Part shown: one piece after another, positions 49,912 through 59,067 of the stretch
Position numbering within the stretch: position 1 is the stretch's first letter
Layout: every line of letters starts with the position of its first letter
Source: Pseudomonas putida
GTDB taxonomy: Bacteria > Pseudomonadota > Gammaproteobacteria > Pseudomonadales > Pseudomonadaceae
Direction: 5' to 3'
DNA: 64,000 nucleotides
Assembly: GCF_025905425.1 (NCBI RefSeq)
Contig: NZ_CP109603.1
Coordinates: forward strand, 2,516,001-2,580,000
Translations under genes and position numbers: made by a program
Notes under the pieces: generated by a model
What the model was told of the DNA's origin: nothing
The model's input: the letters and a program-made list of their open reading frames with translations, nothing else
The model's database searches: none

Positions 49912-51225
49912 ATGAAGCACACGCTCGCCTGCACGTTGGCCCTGCTGTTCACCGCATCCCTCACCCAAGCCCACGAGCTCTACAACCAAAACGGCACCAC
50001 CCTCAACGCCGACCTCGAAGCCCTGTTCGGCGTCTTCCACAGCGACGAAAGCTTCAACCAGGCCGGCAACCGCCAGCCCGGCAGCAGTAACTGGCGTGAG
50101 GGCTACGTCAAATACGGCCTGAGCGGCAGCCAGGCGCTGGCCGAGCGTGGCGCCCTGTACGGCGCCGTCAACCTGCTCAGCTCGGCCACCTGGGGTGATG
50201 GCGACGCCGCTGGCCTGACCCTCGGCGACGAACGCCGCACGGCCATCGAAGACCTGTACCTGGGCTGGCGTTCGGCCAACCTGTTCCCCGCTCTGGGCGA
50301 AGATGGCATCGACCTCTCCGGCGGCCGTCAGGTAGTGACCCTGGGCGATGGCTTCCTGATCCAGGGCGACCCGGTCAACCTGGGCAAGGTCGACCTAGGC
50401 GCCAACTTCGACCGCGGCGGCGCCTATTACCTGGCCGCGCGCAAGGCGTTTGACCGCACCGCCGTGCTGCGCCTGGGCGGCAAGCAAGGCTGGCGCGGCG
50501 ACCTGATGTGGCTCAAGTCCGACAACCATTACCAGGCCGACACGTCGATGGCGGTGACCAACATCGAGCATGTCGCTGACGCTGGCACGCTCGGGCTCAG
50601 CTGGATCCGTGGCCTGGACGTGGATCAGCGTTATGCACAGATCATGGGTCTGGAACACCGCGACGGCATGGACACGGTCAGCGTGCGCGGGCGTGGCAAC
50701 CTGGGCGTCAAAGACCTGGAACTGGCCGGCGAATACGTCAGCCAGGACCGCACGGGCGGGCGCGAGAACGCCTGGTACCTGGAAGGCAACTGGACCTTTT
50801 CCGAACTGCCCTGGACGCCCACCGCCACCTACCGCTACAGCCGCTTCTCGAAAGACTTCGACCCCTTGTTCTATGGCCTGAGCCGTGGCTACGGCACCTG
50901 GTTCCAAGGCGAGGTGGCAGCCAACTATGCCGGCCCGTTCAACAGCAACAGCCAAGTGCACCACGTGGCGCTCAAGGGCAAGCCGCGCGACAACCTGACC
51001 GTCGGGGCGCTGTATTTCGACTTCGACACGCTCGACACCGACCAGGGCAACCTGGGTGGGCGGGAGCTGGACCTGTATGTGGAATGGATGGTCAATGACC
51101 ACCTGTTGATCAGCCCGCTGGTAGGGTTCTACACGCCTGAACGCAGTGCGGCCAATGGCGGCACGCAGATGGGCAGCCGCGATACCGGCACCTATATGCA
51201 GTTGGTAGTCGGGACGTTTTTCTGA
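49912..51225 (+). CDS. Outer-membrane porin-like protein of the qhp cluster
   Basis: This 437-aa protein has its start at the ATG at 49912, with GGAG seven bases upstream; an ATG at 49900 is in frame but poorly placed. It has a signal peptide ('MKHTLACTLALLFTASLTQA'), beta-strand-rich sequence with aromatic girdles ('EDLYLGWRSANLFPALGED', 'GRQVVTLGDGFLIQGDP') and a C-terminal Phe ('YMQLVVGTFF'), the outer-membrane insertion signal. It probably admits amines to the periplasm. It lies between the aldehyde dehydrogenase and the convergent qhpG. Confidence 0.82.
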   Translation: MKHTLACTLALLFTASLTQAHELYNQNGTTLNADLEALFGVFHSDESFNQAGNRQPGSSNWREGYVKYGLSGSQALAERGALYGAVNLLSSATWGDGDAAGLTLGDERRTAIEDLYLGWRSANLFPALGEDGIDLSGGRQVVTLGDGFLIQGDPVNLGKVDLGANFDRGGAYYLAARKAFDRTAVLRLGGKQGWRGDLMWLKSDNHYQADTSMAVTNIEHVADAGTLGLSWIRGLDVDQRYAQIMGLEHRDGMDTVSVRGRGNLGVKDLELAGEYVSQDRTGGRENAWYLEGNWTFSELPWTPTATYRYSRFSKDFDPLFYGLSRGYGTWFQGEVAANYAGPFNSNSQVHHVALKGKPRDNLTVGALYFDFDTLDTDQGNLGGRELDLYVEWMVNDHLLISPLVGFYTPERSAANGGTQMGSRDTGTYMQLVVGTFF

Positions 51226-51261
51226 TTTGACATTTCTGGGGGTGCTTTGCGCCCCTGGTTC

Positions 51262-52554
51262 TCAGGCGTAGCCCTGCTCTGTAAGCCAACGCCGCACCCT
51301 CATCTGCTGCTCCACGGGCTGATGTGCAATCAGAACACTTAACGCCTGGCCAACCTGCAGCCCGCGTACTATCGGCGCCAGTTCCACCCCCTGCACATGC
51401 CAGACCCCCAGCGGCTGGTCCGCCGTCACCACGACCTCGGTTTCATCCACCAGCCCGTCACGCAACACCGGCTGGCGCGCCACCCGTACCGCCTGCCAGT
51501 CCGCCGCCAGGTGCAGCGGCTGCGCATCTGGCCAGCCCTGGCGCCGGGCCCAGAACGGTTGCCCCACCCGGGTTTGCTCCTGGGCATAAAAGTCCCGGCC
51601 AATACGGGCAAAGCGCAGGAACAACTGCTCGATGCGCTGCTGATGGAATTGGCGCGCCAACCCTGCCCGCTCGGGCCTGCGCAGCAGTGTGTTGATGACC
51701 ACGGGCGCCTGCAGCGCCGAAGACAGTGACTGGAAAATGCCGTTGCCCGACAAGGGGTCAACCGCCATGGCGGCATCCCCTACCCTTAGCCAGTCCTCCC
51801 CAACGCAGTCGCCCGCAAGGATTGCCGTGCTGCTGCGGGCATGGACCTGCGCCGGCTCCAGGGCCTGGCTATCGAACAGCTCGGCCACCAGCGCGCTTTG
51901 CCGCCGACGGTTGGCGCAATACTCGGCCAGAGCGGCCTTGCCCGGCAGCCCTTCGGCGTCCAGGGTGACCTGCCAGTAACAGCGGCCATCTTCAAGACGA
52001 GCCATCCATGCCCAGCCATCCTCCAGGCTCTCCACCGCCGATGCCGGTGTGCCTGGGCGAGCTTGCCAGGTGTTGAGCAGGCTGACCGTCTCTGGCCCGC
52101 GCAGGCGGTCGGCTGCCAGCGGTGCCTGGCGGCCGCGGGCTTCGACCAGGAACTGCGCCGCCAGTACCTGGCCATCCTCCAGGCGCACACGGTGCCCATC
52201 GGCTTGCGACACCTCGCGTACCCGGCCTTCGATCACCGTCACGCCAGCACGTGAAAGGTCGTCACGCAGCGCCCGGTCAAAGCGTTGTCGGTCGAGCAGA
52301 AACTCCTGGTTCAGGTGCAGGTGCTGGCCGTTCCAGCGCACCTGCCGGGTCGCGGGCATCGCTGCCAGCCCCAGTGCGCCGCCAAGGCCCGCGTGGCGCA
52401 AGCCTTCCAGCACCCGCTGCGAAACGCCTTCAACGGCGGCAAAGCGGCGCCATTCGGACACCACCGTGACGGGGTAGCCCAGGCGTCGCAAACCGATGGC
52501 CGTGGCCGCCCCCGCAGGGCCCGCGCCAAGCACCACGATGTGCGGTTCAGACAC
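51262..52554 (-). CDS. qhpG: FAD-dependent monooxygenase for CTQ biogenesis
   Basis: This 430-aa flavoprotein begins 'MSEPHIVVLGAGPAGAATAI' from a GTG at 52554 with GAGGTG upstream; ATGs at 52581 and 52593 are alternatives that overlap qhpE more. It has the GxGxxG FAD-binding start and the conserved 'LRVGDAAMAVDPLSGNGIFQ' (GD motif) of tryptophan-halogenase/PHBH-like monooxygenases. QhpG hydroxylates the Trp of QhpC on the way to CTQ. It is the last gene of the qhpR-F-E-G transcript and overlaps qhpE. Confidence 0.88.
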   Translation of the reverse strand: MSEPHIVVLGAGPAGAATAIGLRRLGYPVTVVSEWRRFAAVEGVSQRVLEGLRHAGLGGALGLAAMPATRQVRWNGQHLHLNQEFLLDRQRFDRALRDDLSRAGVTVIEGRVREVSQADGHRVRLEDGQVLAAQFLVEARGRQAPLAADRLRGPETVSLLNTWQARPGTPASAVESLEDGWAWMARLEDGRCYWQVTLDAEGLPGKAALAEYCANRRRQSALVAELFDSQALEPAQVHARSSTAILAGDCVGEDWLRVGDAAMAVDPLSGNGIFQSLSSALQAPVVINTLLRRPERAGLARQFHQQRIEQLFLRFARIGRDFYAQEQTRVGQPFWARRQGWPDAQPLHLAADWQAVRVARQPVLRDGLVDETEVVVTADQPLGVWHVQGVELAPIVRGLQVGQALSVLIAHQPVEQQMRVRRWLTEQGYA

Positions 52555-53224
52555 CTTCGCCACCTCGCCGCTCAGGGCCATTGAACGCCGCATGGGTGCG
52601 CAACCAGTCGAACACCTGCTGCCGGCCCATGCCGGGCCGCTCGCGCAGCAACGCTGCCACCCGCCCGCTCAAGGCGGCGCAGCCCAGGCTTGCGCCGGCC
52701 AGGCCACCTGCGCCCACATGGCCACCGAAGTCCGCCTGAGGGCTGCCGAGCCACGACCACTGCCCGGGGGCACAACGGGCATCACCCGTCATGCGAATCA
52801 CCCCCGGATAGCTGGCTGGATACACCGCCCCCCCCTGCGCCGGGCTGGATGCGCACAGCAGCACGCCCGCGGCCTGGGCCTCGGCACAGGCCTGGTGCAG
52901 CACAGGCCGGTCCTGAAGCAGGCCAAGGCTGAGGTTGATCAGCGTCGCACCCTCTTCCACCAGCCACAACAACGCGGCGGCCACCTGCAACGCGCTGGTG
53001 CTCGCCTGCGCGCTGAACACCTGGGCCAACAGCAGTGGCACGGCGCCCGACTCACGCAGCAAGCCCGCGATAACCGCACTGCCATGCCCCAACTGGTCAG
53101 GCAGCGCTTCGCCTTCGCGCAGCAGGCCTTGCTCAAGCCAGAACCGGCGCGCCCCCAGCAGCTGCGCTACCTGGGCCGACGAACAGCCACTGTCGATAAC
53201 CCCAACGCGCAACTCAGTGCCCAT
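52547..53224 (-). CDS. qhpE: Subtilisin-like maturation protease
   Basis: This 225-aa cytoplasmic serine protease has the Asp 'LRVGVIDSGCSSAQ', His 'QLGHGSAVIAGLL' and Ser 'GGLAGASLGCAALSGRVAAL' regions of the subtilisin fold and 'YPASYPGVIRMTGDA'. The usual oxyanion Asn in 'SAGN' reads Ala-Gln here ('SSPAQGG'). QhpE removes the 28-residue leader of cross-linked QhpC. It starts at the ATG at 53224, overlapping the qhpF stop by 11 nt. It has no signal peptide, fitting cleavage in the cytoplasm before export. Confidence 0.9.
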   Translation of the reverse strand: MGTELRVGVIDSGCSSAQVAQLLGARRFWLEQGLLREGEALPDQLGHGSAVIAGLLRESGAVPLLLAQVFSAQASTSALQVAAALLWLVEEGATLINLSLGLLQDRPVLHQACAEAQAAGVLLCASSPAQGGAVYPASYPGVIRMTGDARCAPGQWSWLGSPQADFGGHVGAGGLAGASLGCAALSGRVAALLRERPGMGRQQVFDWLRTHAAFNGPERRGGEGV

Positions 53225-54947
53225 GCTTGACGGCCTCCTGGGGCAAGACCTGCAACTGCCTATCGCGCAGCTGCAAGTGCAAATCGGCATCGGCCAGGGT
53301 CGAGGCGCGGTGGCTGATGAGGATGCGCGTGCGCCCGGCGAACAACTGGTCGATAGCCGCGATCACCTCCCGCTCGGTCGCTTCGTCCACCGCCGAGGTG
53401 GCCTCGTCCAGCACCAGTATCGCGGGGGCCTGCAACACGGCGCGGGCAATGGCGATGCGTTGTTTCTGCCCGCCAGACAACTGCTGGCCGCGTTCACCCA
53501 GCATGCCGTCAAGGCCCAGCGGCAAGCTTTCGACCAGGCTGTCCAGCCGCGCCAACTGCACCACTCGCTCAAGCTCCGCACGGCTGGCCTCCGGCACCCC
53601 GTAGGCGAGGTTCTGCGCCAGGGTGCCACGAAACAGCACGATGTCCTGGCTGACCACGGCGATGCGCCGACGCAGTGCGGCCAAATCCAGCTCGCGCAGG
53701 TCGGTACCGTCCAGCAGAATGCGCCCGGCGTCAGGGTCGTAGAACCGTTGCAGCAAATCGATCAGGGTCGATTTGCCAACCCCGGATGCACCGCTGATGG
53801 CGACCTTCAGGCCACCCGGCACGCACACCTCCACGTTGTTCAGTACCGCCCCTTGGCGCCCGTCGTGGGCAAAGTGCAGTGCTTCCAGGCGCAGTTCGCC
53901 TGGCCCCTCCGGTATCGGCCGTGGTGTGGCCGCCGGGCGCACGGCCACGGCTTCCTGCTTGAGCTCCATCACCCGCCCCAGGCTCACGGCCATGCGCTGT
54001 ACCGCCACATACAAGCCCAACAAGCTTTGCACCGGCCCGACCGCCATGCCCATGTAGGTGGAAAATGCGATCAGCGCGCCTAGTTGCCAGGTGCCCTGGA
54101 TCACCCACCAGCCGCCCACCAGAAAGGCGCAGGCACGGCACCAGGAGGTCAACGTGCCGGGTATCGCCTGGGTAAAGAACTCGGTCACCTGAACCTTGAG
54201 CAACTGGCTCATGTAGCCCTGGCCCAACTGGTCGAGGCGCCCGGCTTCCCGCTCCTGCTGGCCGGCCGCCTGGATGAACTTCATGGCGGGCAGCGTCTCG
54301 ACCAGAAACGACGACACATCCGCCGAACGCTCGCGCAGGCTACGCACCTCGCGCTCGACCTTGCGCCGCATCCAGCGCAGCCATAGCACCTCGATCGGGA
54401 TCAGCAGCGCCAGTAACAGCGACAACTGCCAGGACAACATGAGCATCAAGGCCACCGCGCCGATCAGCCCGATCACGGCAGACACCGCCGAAAACAGCGA
54501 GTCCACGGCAAAGCGTTGGATTTCAGCAACATCGCCGTCCAGCCGCGAGAGAATGTCGCCGATGCGCCGCCGTCCGTAAAAGGTCGGCGATAACTGTTGC
54601 AGGTGCCGGTAAAGGTCATCACGCAGGGCAAACAGGATGCGCCCGGACAGCCGCGTGTGCAGGTAGCGGTTGACCCCGGCCAGCACGGTGCCGAGCAGGC
54701 CGGCGACGATCATGATCGCTGCCATGTGCCACAGGGTCTGGTAATCCTTGGCGAGCAGGCCTTCGTCGATCAGCGTCTTGACCAGCCAGGGTTGCGCCAG
54801 GGCCAGCAGCGAGGCGCCCAGGGACAGGCCCAGCAACACGCCGATGGCGCGCCGGTGGGGGCGGACGAAACCATACAGCCAGGCCAGGGCCTGACGCATG
54901 AGCACAGGGTCGCTGGACTCCACCAGCCTTGCGAACAGACTGCCCAT
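53214..54947 (-). CDS. qhpF: ABC exporter for the gamma subunit
   Basis: This 577-aa half-transporter has six membrane helices and an ATP-binding domain: Walker A 'VAISGASGVGKSTLIDLL', signature 'GQQLSGGQKQRIAIARAVL', Walker B 'ILVLDEATSAVDEATE'. It is encoded in the same transcript as the QhpC-processing protease and is the likely exporter of the modified QhpC. It starts at the ATG at 54947, one base after the activator stop. The substrate assignment rests on context and family knowledge. Confidence 0.92.
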   Translation of the reverse strand: MGSLFARLVESSDPVLMRQALAWLYGFVRPHRRAIGVLLGLSLGASLLALAQPWLVKTLIDEGLLAKDYQTLWHMAAIMIVAGLLGTVLAGVNRYLHTRLSGRILFALRDDLYRHLQQLSPTFYGRRRIGDILSRLDGDVAEIQRFAVDSLFSAVSAVIGLIGAVALMLMLSWQLSLLLALLIPIEVLWLRWMRRKVEREVRSLRERSADVSSFLVETLPAMKFIQAAGQQEREAGRLDQLGQGYMSQLLKVQVTEFFTQAIPGTLTSWCRACAFLVGGWWVIQGTWQLGALIAFSTYMGMAVGPVQSLLGLYVAVQRMAVSLGRVMELKQEAVAVRPAATPRPIPEGPGELRLEALHFAHDGRQGAVLNNVEVCVPGGLKVAISGASGVGKSTLIDLLQRFYDPDAGRILLDGTDLRELDLAALRRRIAVVSQDIVLFRGTLAQNLAYGVPEASRAELERVVQLARLDSLVESLPLGLDGMLGERGQQLSGGQKQRIAIARAVLQAPAILVLDEATSAVDEATEREVIAAIDQLFAGRTRILISHRASTLADADLHLQLRDRQLQVLPQEAVKHGH

Positions 54948-54948
54948 G

Positions 54949-56859
54949 TCAGCTACGCAACTGTTTGAGCTTGCGGTACAGTGTTGCCCGGCTGATACCC
55001 AGGGCCTCGGCGGCGGCCGAGACATTGCCCTGGTGGCGGCCAAGGGCGCTGCGAATCAGCTCCAGTTCGTTGTCCTTGAGGCTGCCGGACGGCGTCGTGC
55101 CGCTGGCCAGTTCATCGAGCAGGCAATCGGTGAGGTGATCGAGGGTCAGCACCTGCTCACCGTCCTCGCGCATGGCCAGCGCGGTGCGCACGACCATCTC
55201 CAGCTGGCGGATGTTGCCCGGCCAGTCAAAGCCATCGAGCAAGGCGCTGAGCGCCGGGTCCAGGGTCACCCCCTTGGCGCCGGACTTGTCCAGCAGGCCC
55301 TGGATGATCCCGGCCAAGTCCTCTCGCTCGCGCAGGGCCGGCAGGCGCAGCGATACGCCATTGACGCGGTAGTAGAGGTCTTCGCGAAAATGCTGTTCGA
55401 GCACCAGGCGCTTGAGGTCGCGGTGGGTGGCGCAGATCAGCGCCACGTCGATGTCCTGCTCGTCGCCCGCGCCCAGCGGCGCCACCCGGCGCTCCTGCAA
55501 TACCCGCAACAGCCTGGCCTGCAGGGCCAGCGGCATGTCACCAATCTCGTCGAGGAACAGCGTGCCGCCATGGGCCTGCATCAGCCGCCCGACCATGCCG
55601 CCACGGCGCGAGCCGGTGAACGCACCCTCGCGGTAGCCGAACAGTTCGGACTCGATCAGCCCTTCGGGAATGGCCGCGCAGTTGACCGCAACGAACGGCT
55701 TGTCGGCCCGCGGGCTGGCCTGGTGCAGGGCCCGGGCGACGACCTCCTTGCCGGTGCCGGTCTCACCCAGTAGCAGTACCGGCAGGCCGTTGCCCAGGCC
55801 CTGCCGGGCCATGCGCAGGTTGCGCGCCAGGCGTGGGTCGCCGCCGGCCAGTGCATCGAGCGCAGGTGACTTGTTGGCCTGCGCCGGTTTGCTTACCGCC
55901 ACGCTGCCATTCAATTGGCCATGGCGTGGCAGTTGCAACGCACGGAAAAAGAATTCGCCCTTGGCGGTCTGCACACTGCTGACACCGCCCTGCCACAGCC
56001 TGGCAATGAAGGCAGGCGAACGCTCGCCGAGCAGGTCGCTGCTGCGGCGGCCGATCAGCTCCTGGCGCGGCACCTGCAACAATTGGCAGGCACTGTCGTT
56101 GGCTGCCAGCACTTCGCCGTCCATGCTCAACGCCAACAGGCCGTGCCAGGCACTGTTGAGGTACTGCGGGCGGCTGTGGAAGGCCAGCACCAGCTGCTCC
56201 GGGTGGCACAGGCCGAACAGCCGGCCTTCGATGTTGCCTGCTGCCAGCATCAGCGTCGACAGGCTGTCCTGCGGCTGGGCCATCACGCCTTCGCGGGTGA
56301 TGTCGAGCACGCCGATCACCTCGCCGCGCGGGTCACGCAGCGGCACCGAGGTGCAGGAGAATGGGCTGAGGCGGTCGAGGTAGTGTTCGCCACAGTTGAT
56401 CAGGGTCGGTCGCCCTTCCACCACGGCCGTGCCGATGGCATTGGTGCCGCGCAAGGATTCGCTCCAGCAACTGCCGGGGTGCAGGTCACGCAGGCCTTCG
56501 CGGCTGAGCACGTGGGTCTGGCCTTCGATAGCCAGCACGTTGGCCTGAGCATCGCCAAGGATGATGATGCCCGCCTTGCCCTGGCGCGAGACCAGGTAGT
56601 CCAGCTCGGGGGTGACGGCGTCGACCAGCAGGCGGTTGCGCTCCAGCAGCATGCGCAGGTCGTTACCCTGCCCCAGGCCCAGGCCAACCTGCTCGCCTTG
56701 CAGGCAGTCCAGGCCATGGCCCAGGCTGCGGCGCCAGGACGCGTCGATTTCGTCGCGCAGCATGCCCAGTGGCAGCTCGCCTTCGCTGGCCAGCTTGAGC
56801 CGGGCTTGGCGGGATTCGTGAAGCGGGTCTTGGGCGTTTGTTATTAATTGTCGCGCCAT
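54949..56859 (-). CDS. qhpR: Sigma-54-dependent transcriptional activator of the qhp cluster (AcoR-like)
   Basis: This 636-aa activator has an N-terminal GAF-like sensor region ('LDRLSPFSCTSVPLRDPRGE', 'GVLDITREGVM'), a PAS-like middle ('FARALQL'-type), then an AAA+ domain with Walker A 'LLLGETGTGKEVVARALHQA' and the sigma-54 contact loop 'GAFTGSRRGGMVG'. It ends in a Fis-type helix-turn-helix ('GNVSAAAEALGISRATLYRK'). It drives sigma-54 promoters, which matches the one at 48209. It is the first gene of the transcript that also makes the maturation factors. Confidence 0.92.
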   Translation of the reverse strand: MARQLITNAQDPLHESRQARLKLASEGELPLGMLRDEIDASWRRSLGHGLDCLQGEQVGLGLGQGNDLRMLLERNRLLVDAVTPELDYLVSRQGKAGIIILGDAQANVLAIEGQTHVLSREGLRDLHPGSCWSESLRGTNAIGTAVVEGRPTLINCGEHYLDRLSPFSCTSVPLRDPRGEVIGVLDITREGVMAQPQDSLSTLMLAAGNIEGRLFGLCHPEQLVLAFHSRPQYLNSAWHGLLALSMDGEVLAANDSACQLLQVPRQELIGRRSSDLLGERSPAFIARLWQGGVSSVQTAKGEFFFRALQLPRHGQLNGSVAVSKPAQANKSPALDALAGGDPRLARNLRMARQGLGNGLPVLLLGETGTGKEVVARALHQASPRADKPFVAVNCAAIPEGLIESELFGYREGAFTGSRRGGMVGRLMQAHGGTLFLDEIGDMPLALQARLLRVLQERRVAPLGAGDEQDIDVALICATHRDLKRLVLEQHFREDLYYRVNGVSLRLPALREREDLAGIIQGLLDKSGAKGVTLDPALSALLDGFDWPGNIRQLEMVVRTALAMREDGEQVLTLDHLTDCLLDELASGTTPSGSLKDNELELIRSALGRHQGNVSAAAEALGISRATLYRKLKQLRS

Positions 56860-57019
56860 TTTCTACTCCGGCTGCGCCCCGCAAGGTGGCGGGGTACGGG
56901 CTTGGGAATTTTGCGCAGTGTGCGGGAGAAAAGGCTGGGCGTCATCTGGTTGATGGGTTGGGATATGGCTGGGCGTGCATGGCTTGGGTTTTGAGTGCGC
57001 GCAGAAATCGAGCCAGCCC

Positions 57020-57349
57020 TCAAACACCCTGGATCTGCGCCGCCTTCCCCCGTTCGGCCAACTGTTGCCCCTCCACCCCATCCAACAGCGCCTCCACCAC
57101 CGCCTTGGCCGAATCTAGCCCATGGTCATTGCTCAGCAGCAGATCGCGACAAGTCCCTTTGGCCAGCTCCAACGCCTTGAGGTTGGTCGCAAACGCCCCT
57201 TTGAGCAGCGTAGACAGATGCACCAGCGCATCTTCGTAGTCCACCCCCGAACGCACGGCAAACAGCGGCGGGTGGCTGCATTCACACGTAGAAAAACTGG
57301 AAGATGCCGTGGTGGCGCGTACGGGAGGATCAGGTAAGCCTTTTGTCAT
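57020..57349 (-). CDS. DUF3077-family small protein
   Basis: This 109-aa protein starts at the ATG at 57349 ('MTKGLPDPPVRATTASSSFS'). It shows the short Pseudomonas DUF3077 pattern 'PPLFAVRSGVDYEDALVHLS' and 'LLKGAFATNLKALELAKGTC'. It is soluble and helical with no clear motif. Members are widespread in Pseudomonas and no function is known to me. It is a single gene about 160 nt upstream of (behind) qhpR on the same strand, preceded by a long non-coding gap. Confidence 0.75.
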   Translation of the reverse strand: MTKGLPDPPVRATTASSSFSTCECSHPPLFAVRSGVDYEDALVHLSTLLKGAFATNLKALELAKGTCRDLLLSNDHGLDSAKAVVEALLDGVEGQQLAERGKAAQIQGV

Positions 57350-57501
57350 CGTGTCGCTCCTTGATTCAATGGAGCCGCCACACAACGTGACCAAACGAAT
57401 GGGTGGCGACTGTACGCGGGTTGGTCAACCGGGAATCAAGGAAACCGGCGCGCACGGAGGCGCCCCACGCACAGCCGCCATAAAACGAAACAGCCGAGCA
57501 C

Positions 57502-57536
57502 AAAAAAGCGCCAACTGTATCGCAGAGCGGGCGCTT
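57502..57536 (-). terminator. Intrinsic terminator downstream of csgG
   Basis: On the minus strand AAGCGCC (57536-57530) pairs with GGCGCTT (57512-57506) across a 17-nt loop and runs into TTTT. It would end the long secretin-csg transcript about 230 nt after the csgG stop, beyond the REP pair. Confidence 0.6.
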
Positions 57537-57663
57537 GTGCGCCTTGATGATTGCGGGTGACCAAACCCGACTGCTGGATTGACAGCAGCGGGCAAAGACT
57601 ACCGGGGTCAGGGAAGGGTTTCAAGCCGAGGGCATTTGCCGTAACACTTTGATTGGATGCACC

Positions 57664-57756
57664 GGCCCCTTCGCGGGCAAGCCCGCTCCCACAGGGATTG
57701 CGTGATATCAAAGACTACGCAGTACCCGTGGGAGCGGGCTTGCCCGCGAATAGGCC
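57664..57756. repeat. Inverted REP pair after csgG
   Basis: An inverted copy (57664-57693) and a direct copy (57727-57756) of GTGGGAGCGGGCTTGCCCGCG flank a 33-nt spacer just beyond the csgG stop. The pair is nearly identical to the one embedded in the coding region at 63003-63083. Confidence 0.85.
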
Positions 57757-57767
57757 CTAAACGCCAA

Positions 57768-58619
57768 TCACGGCTGCTGATTCTGGCTCAGGTACTTGTC
57801 CACCGTCGCCTTGCCATCCCCCGCATCCCCCTGCACCTGCCACAACCGCCGCTCAATCCCCTGCGCCAGCAAGTGCCCCACCGCCGCCTCGATCGCCGAC
57901 AGCACGCACAGCTGCGCCGGTTCATTGGTGGTGTACCCCACCTCGGCCTCCAGCAACTTCTTGAATTCGATGAACTTGAACACCCCGGCACTGCGCCCGA
58001 CCGAATAGATGGTCTTGCTGGTCATCACGTTGGCCAGCACCTGCCCGGTGCGCACATCCACCGCGCGCAGGTTCACGGTCACCTGGTCCACCCGGTACTC
58101 GCGGGAGATATCGATACCCAGGTAGCGGGCGCCCTCGCCGCCACTGCGCACGTTGGTGTCGTAGGCGATGATGCCGCCTTCGAGCATCAGGTTTGCGGCC
58201 TGCAGCGGCGGCAGCTCGCCCATGATGTTCTCGGCCACGTCCGGCTTTTTCTGCGAGGCGCGGATGATCTTGCGTTCGGTCAGCAGGTTCTGCAGGCCTT
58301 CACGCTCCAGCACCACGAACCAGCCACTGGCGCTCAACGCATCCATCAGCATGCTTGCCGCGCCCTGGGTGACGCTGGTCGAGAACGAACTGGCCGGGGT
58401 CGGCTTGTACTGCCCGGTCTGGTCGCGGAAGCCGTACACCACCGCCATCAGCCGGCCCTTGGGGCGTGGCATGTTGATCAGGTCGTAGTAGGTCGAGGCG
58501 CGCGGGGTCAGGGTCGGGGTTTCCGAGTCCTGTTCGGCCGACATGGGTTCGCGCAGGCTGCAACCACTTTGCAGGCCCAGGGCGGTGAGAATCAGCAGCG
58601 TGCTCAGCAGACGTTTCAT
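57768..58619 (-). CDS. csgG: CsgG-family outer-membrane curli secretion channel
   Basis: This 283-aa lipoprotein has lipobox LQSGC (Cys 20). The family core is present: 'PKGRLMAVVYGFRDQTGQYK' followed by 'SSFSTSVTQGAASMLMDALS', 'WFVVLEREGLQNLLTERKII', 'YRVDQVTVNLRAVDVRTGQV' and 'IYSVGRSAGVFKFIEF'. CsgG forms the nonameric outer-membrane pore that exports curlin. It is the last gene of a transcript that begins off the right edge with type II secretion-like genes. No csgA or csgB is in the window. Confidence 0.95.
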   Translation of the reverse strand: MKRLLSTLLILTALGLQSGCSLREPMSAEQDSETPTLTPRASTYYDLINMPRPKGRLMAVVYGFRDQTGQYKPTPASSFSTSVTQGAASMLMDALSASGWFVVLEREGLQNLLTERKIIRASQKKPDVAENIMGELPPLQAANLMLEGGIIAYDTNVRSGGEGARYLGIDISREYRVDQVTVNLRAVDVRTGQVLANVMTSKTIYSVGRSAGVFKFIEFKKLLEAEVGYTTNEPAQLCVLSAIEAAVGHLLAQGIERRLWQVQGDAGDGKATVDKYLSQNQQP

Positions 58620-58653
58620 GGTGTTCTCTCCCCAACATAAAAGCCCTTCCCTC

Positions 58654-59067
58654 TCAGGGGTTCAGGCCGCTGACCTCAATGATCGAAATTTCTCCAGTGA
58701 CGCGGTCGGTGACCTTGATGCTCAACGCCCCTGAATCGTCGATGACGTCGATCAGGAAGGCATCGGTGGCCATGCTTCCGGTGCTGCCATTGCTGATGTT
58801 GTCCAACAGCTGCGACAACATCCGCGACTCCAGTTGGTTGCTGAAGCGCTCCAGGGCCGTGGTGCCGGAGAAGGCTGAAGCGCGGTCCTTGAGGTCGGGG
58901 TCGTCGTAGTCGTTCTGCGCCTGGGCGTTGTTGAGCAGCCAGGTGCCATTGAGCGGGTTGCCACCGAAGGCCGGGTTGACCGGGGTGTACACCAGCTCGG
59001 TGGCCTGGGCAGCACAGGCGCTGGCCAACAGGCAGGCGGCGATGCAACGGGGAATGCGGGTGTTCAT
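58654..59067 (-). CDS. csgF: CsgF-family curli assembly protein
   Basis: This 137-aa secreted protein has a signal peptide ('CIAACLLASACAAQATE') and the CsgF signature 'LVYTPVNPAFGGNPLNGTWL' plus 'LNNAQAQNDY'. It helps anchor the fibre nucleator at the CsgG pore. Its ATG overlaps the csgE stop (ATGA, 59064-59067), so the two are translationally coupled. The C-terminal half is rich in Asp and ends 'GEISIIEVSGLNP'. Confidence 0.94.
   Translation of the reverse strand: MNTRIPRCIAACLLASACAAQATELVYTPVNPAFGGNPLNGTWLLNNAQAQNDYDDPDLKDRASAFSGTTALERFSNQLESRMLSQLLDNISNGSTGSMATDAFLIDVIDDSGALSIKVTDRVTGEISIIEVSGLNP

Larger units (their letters stand above)
57350..57767. other. 418-bp gap between csgG and the DUF3077 gene
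   Basis: No ORF is supported here. The gap holds a minus-strand terminator at about 57502-57536 and an inverted REP pair (57664-57756) directly after csgG. The remainder near the DUF3077 start (57350-57500) is likely its promoter region; no clear -10/-35 was found. Confidence 0.55.
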
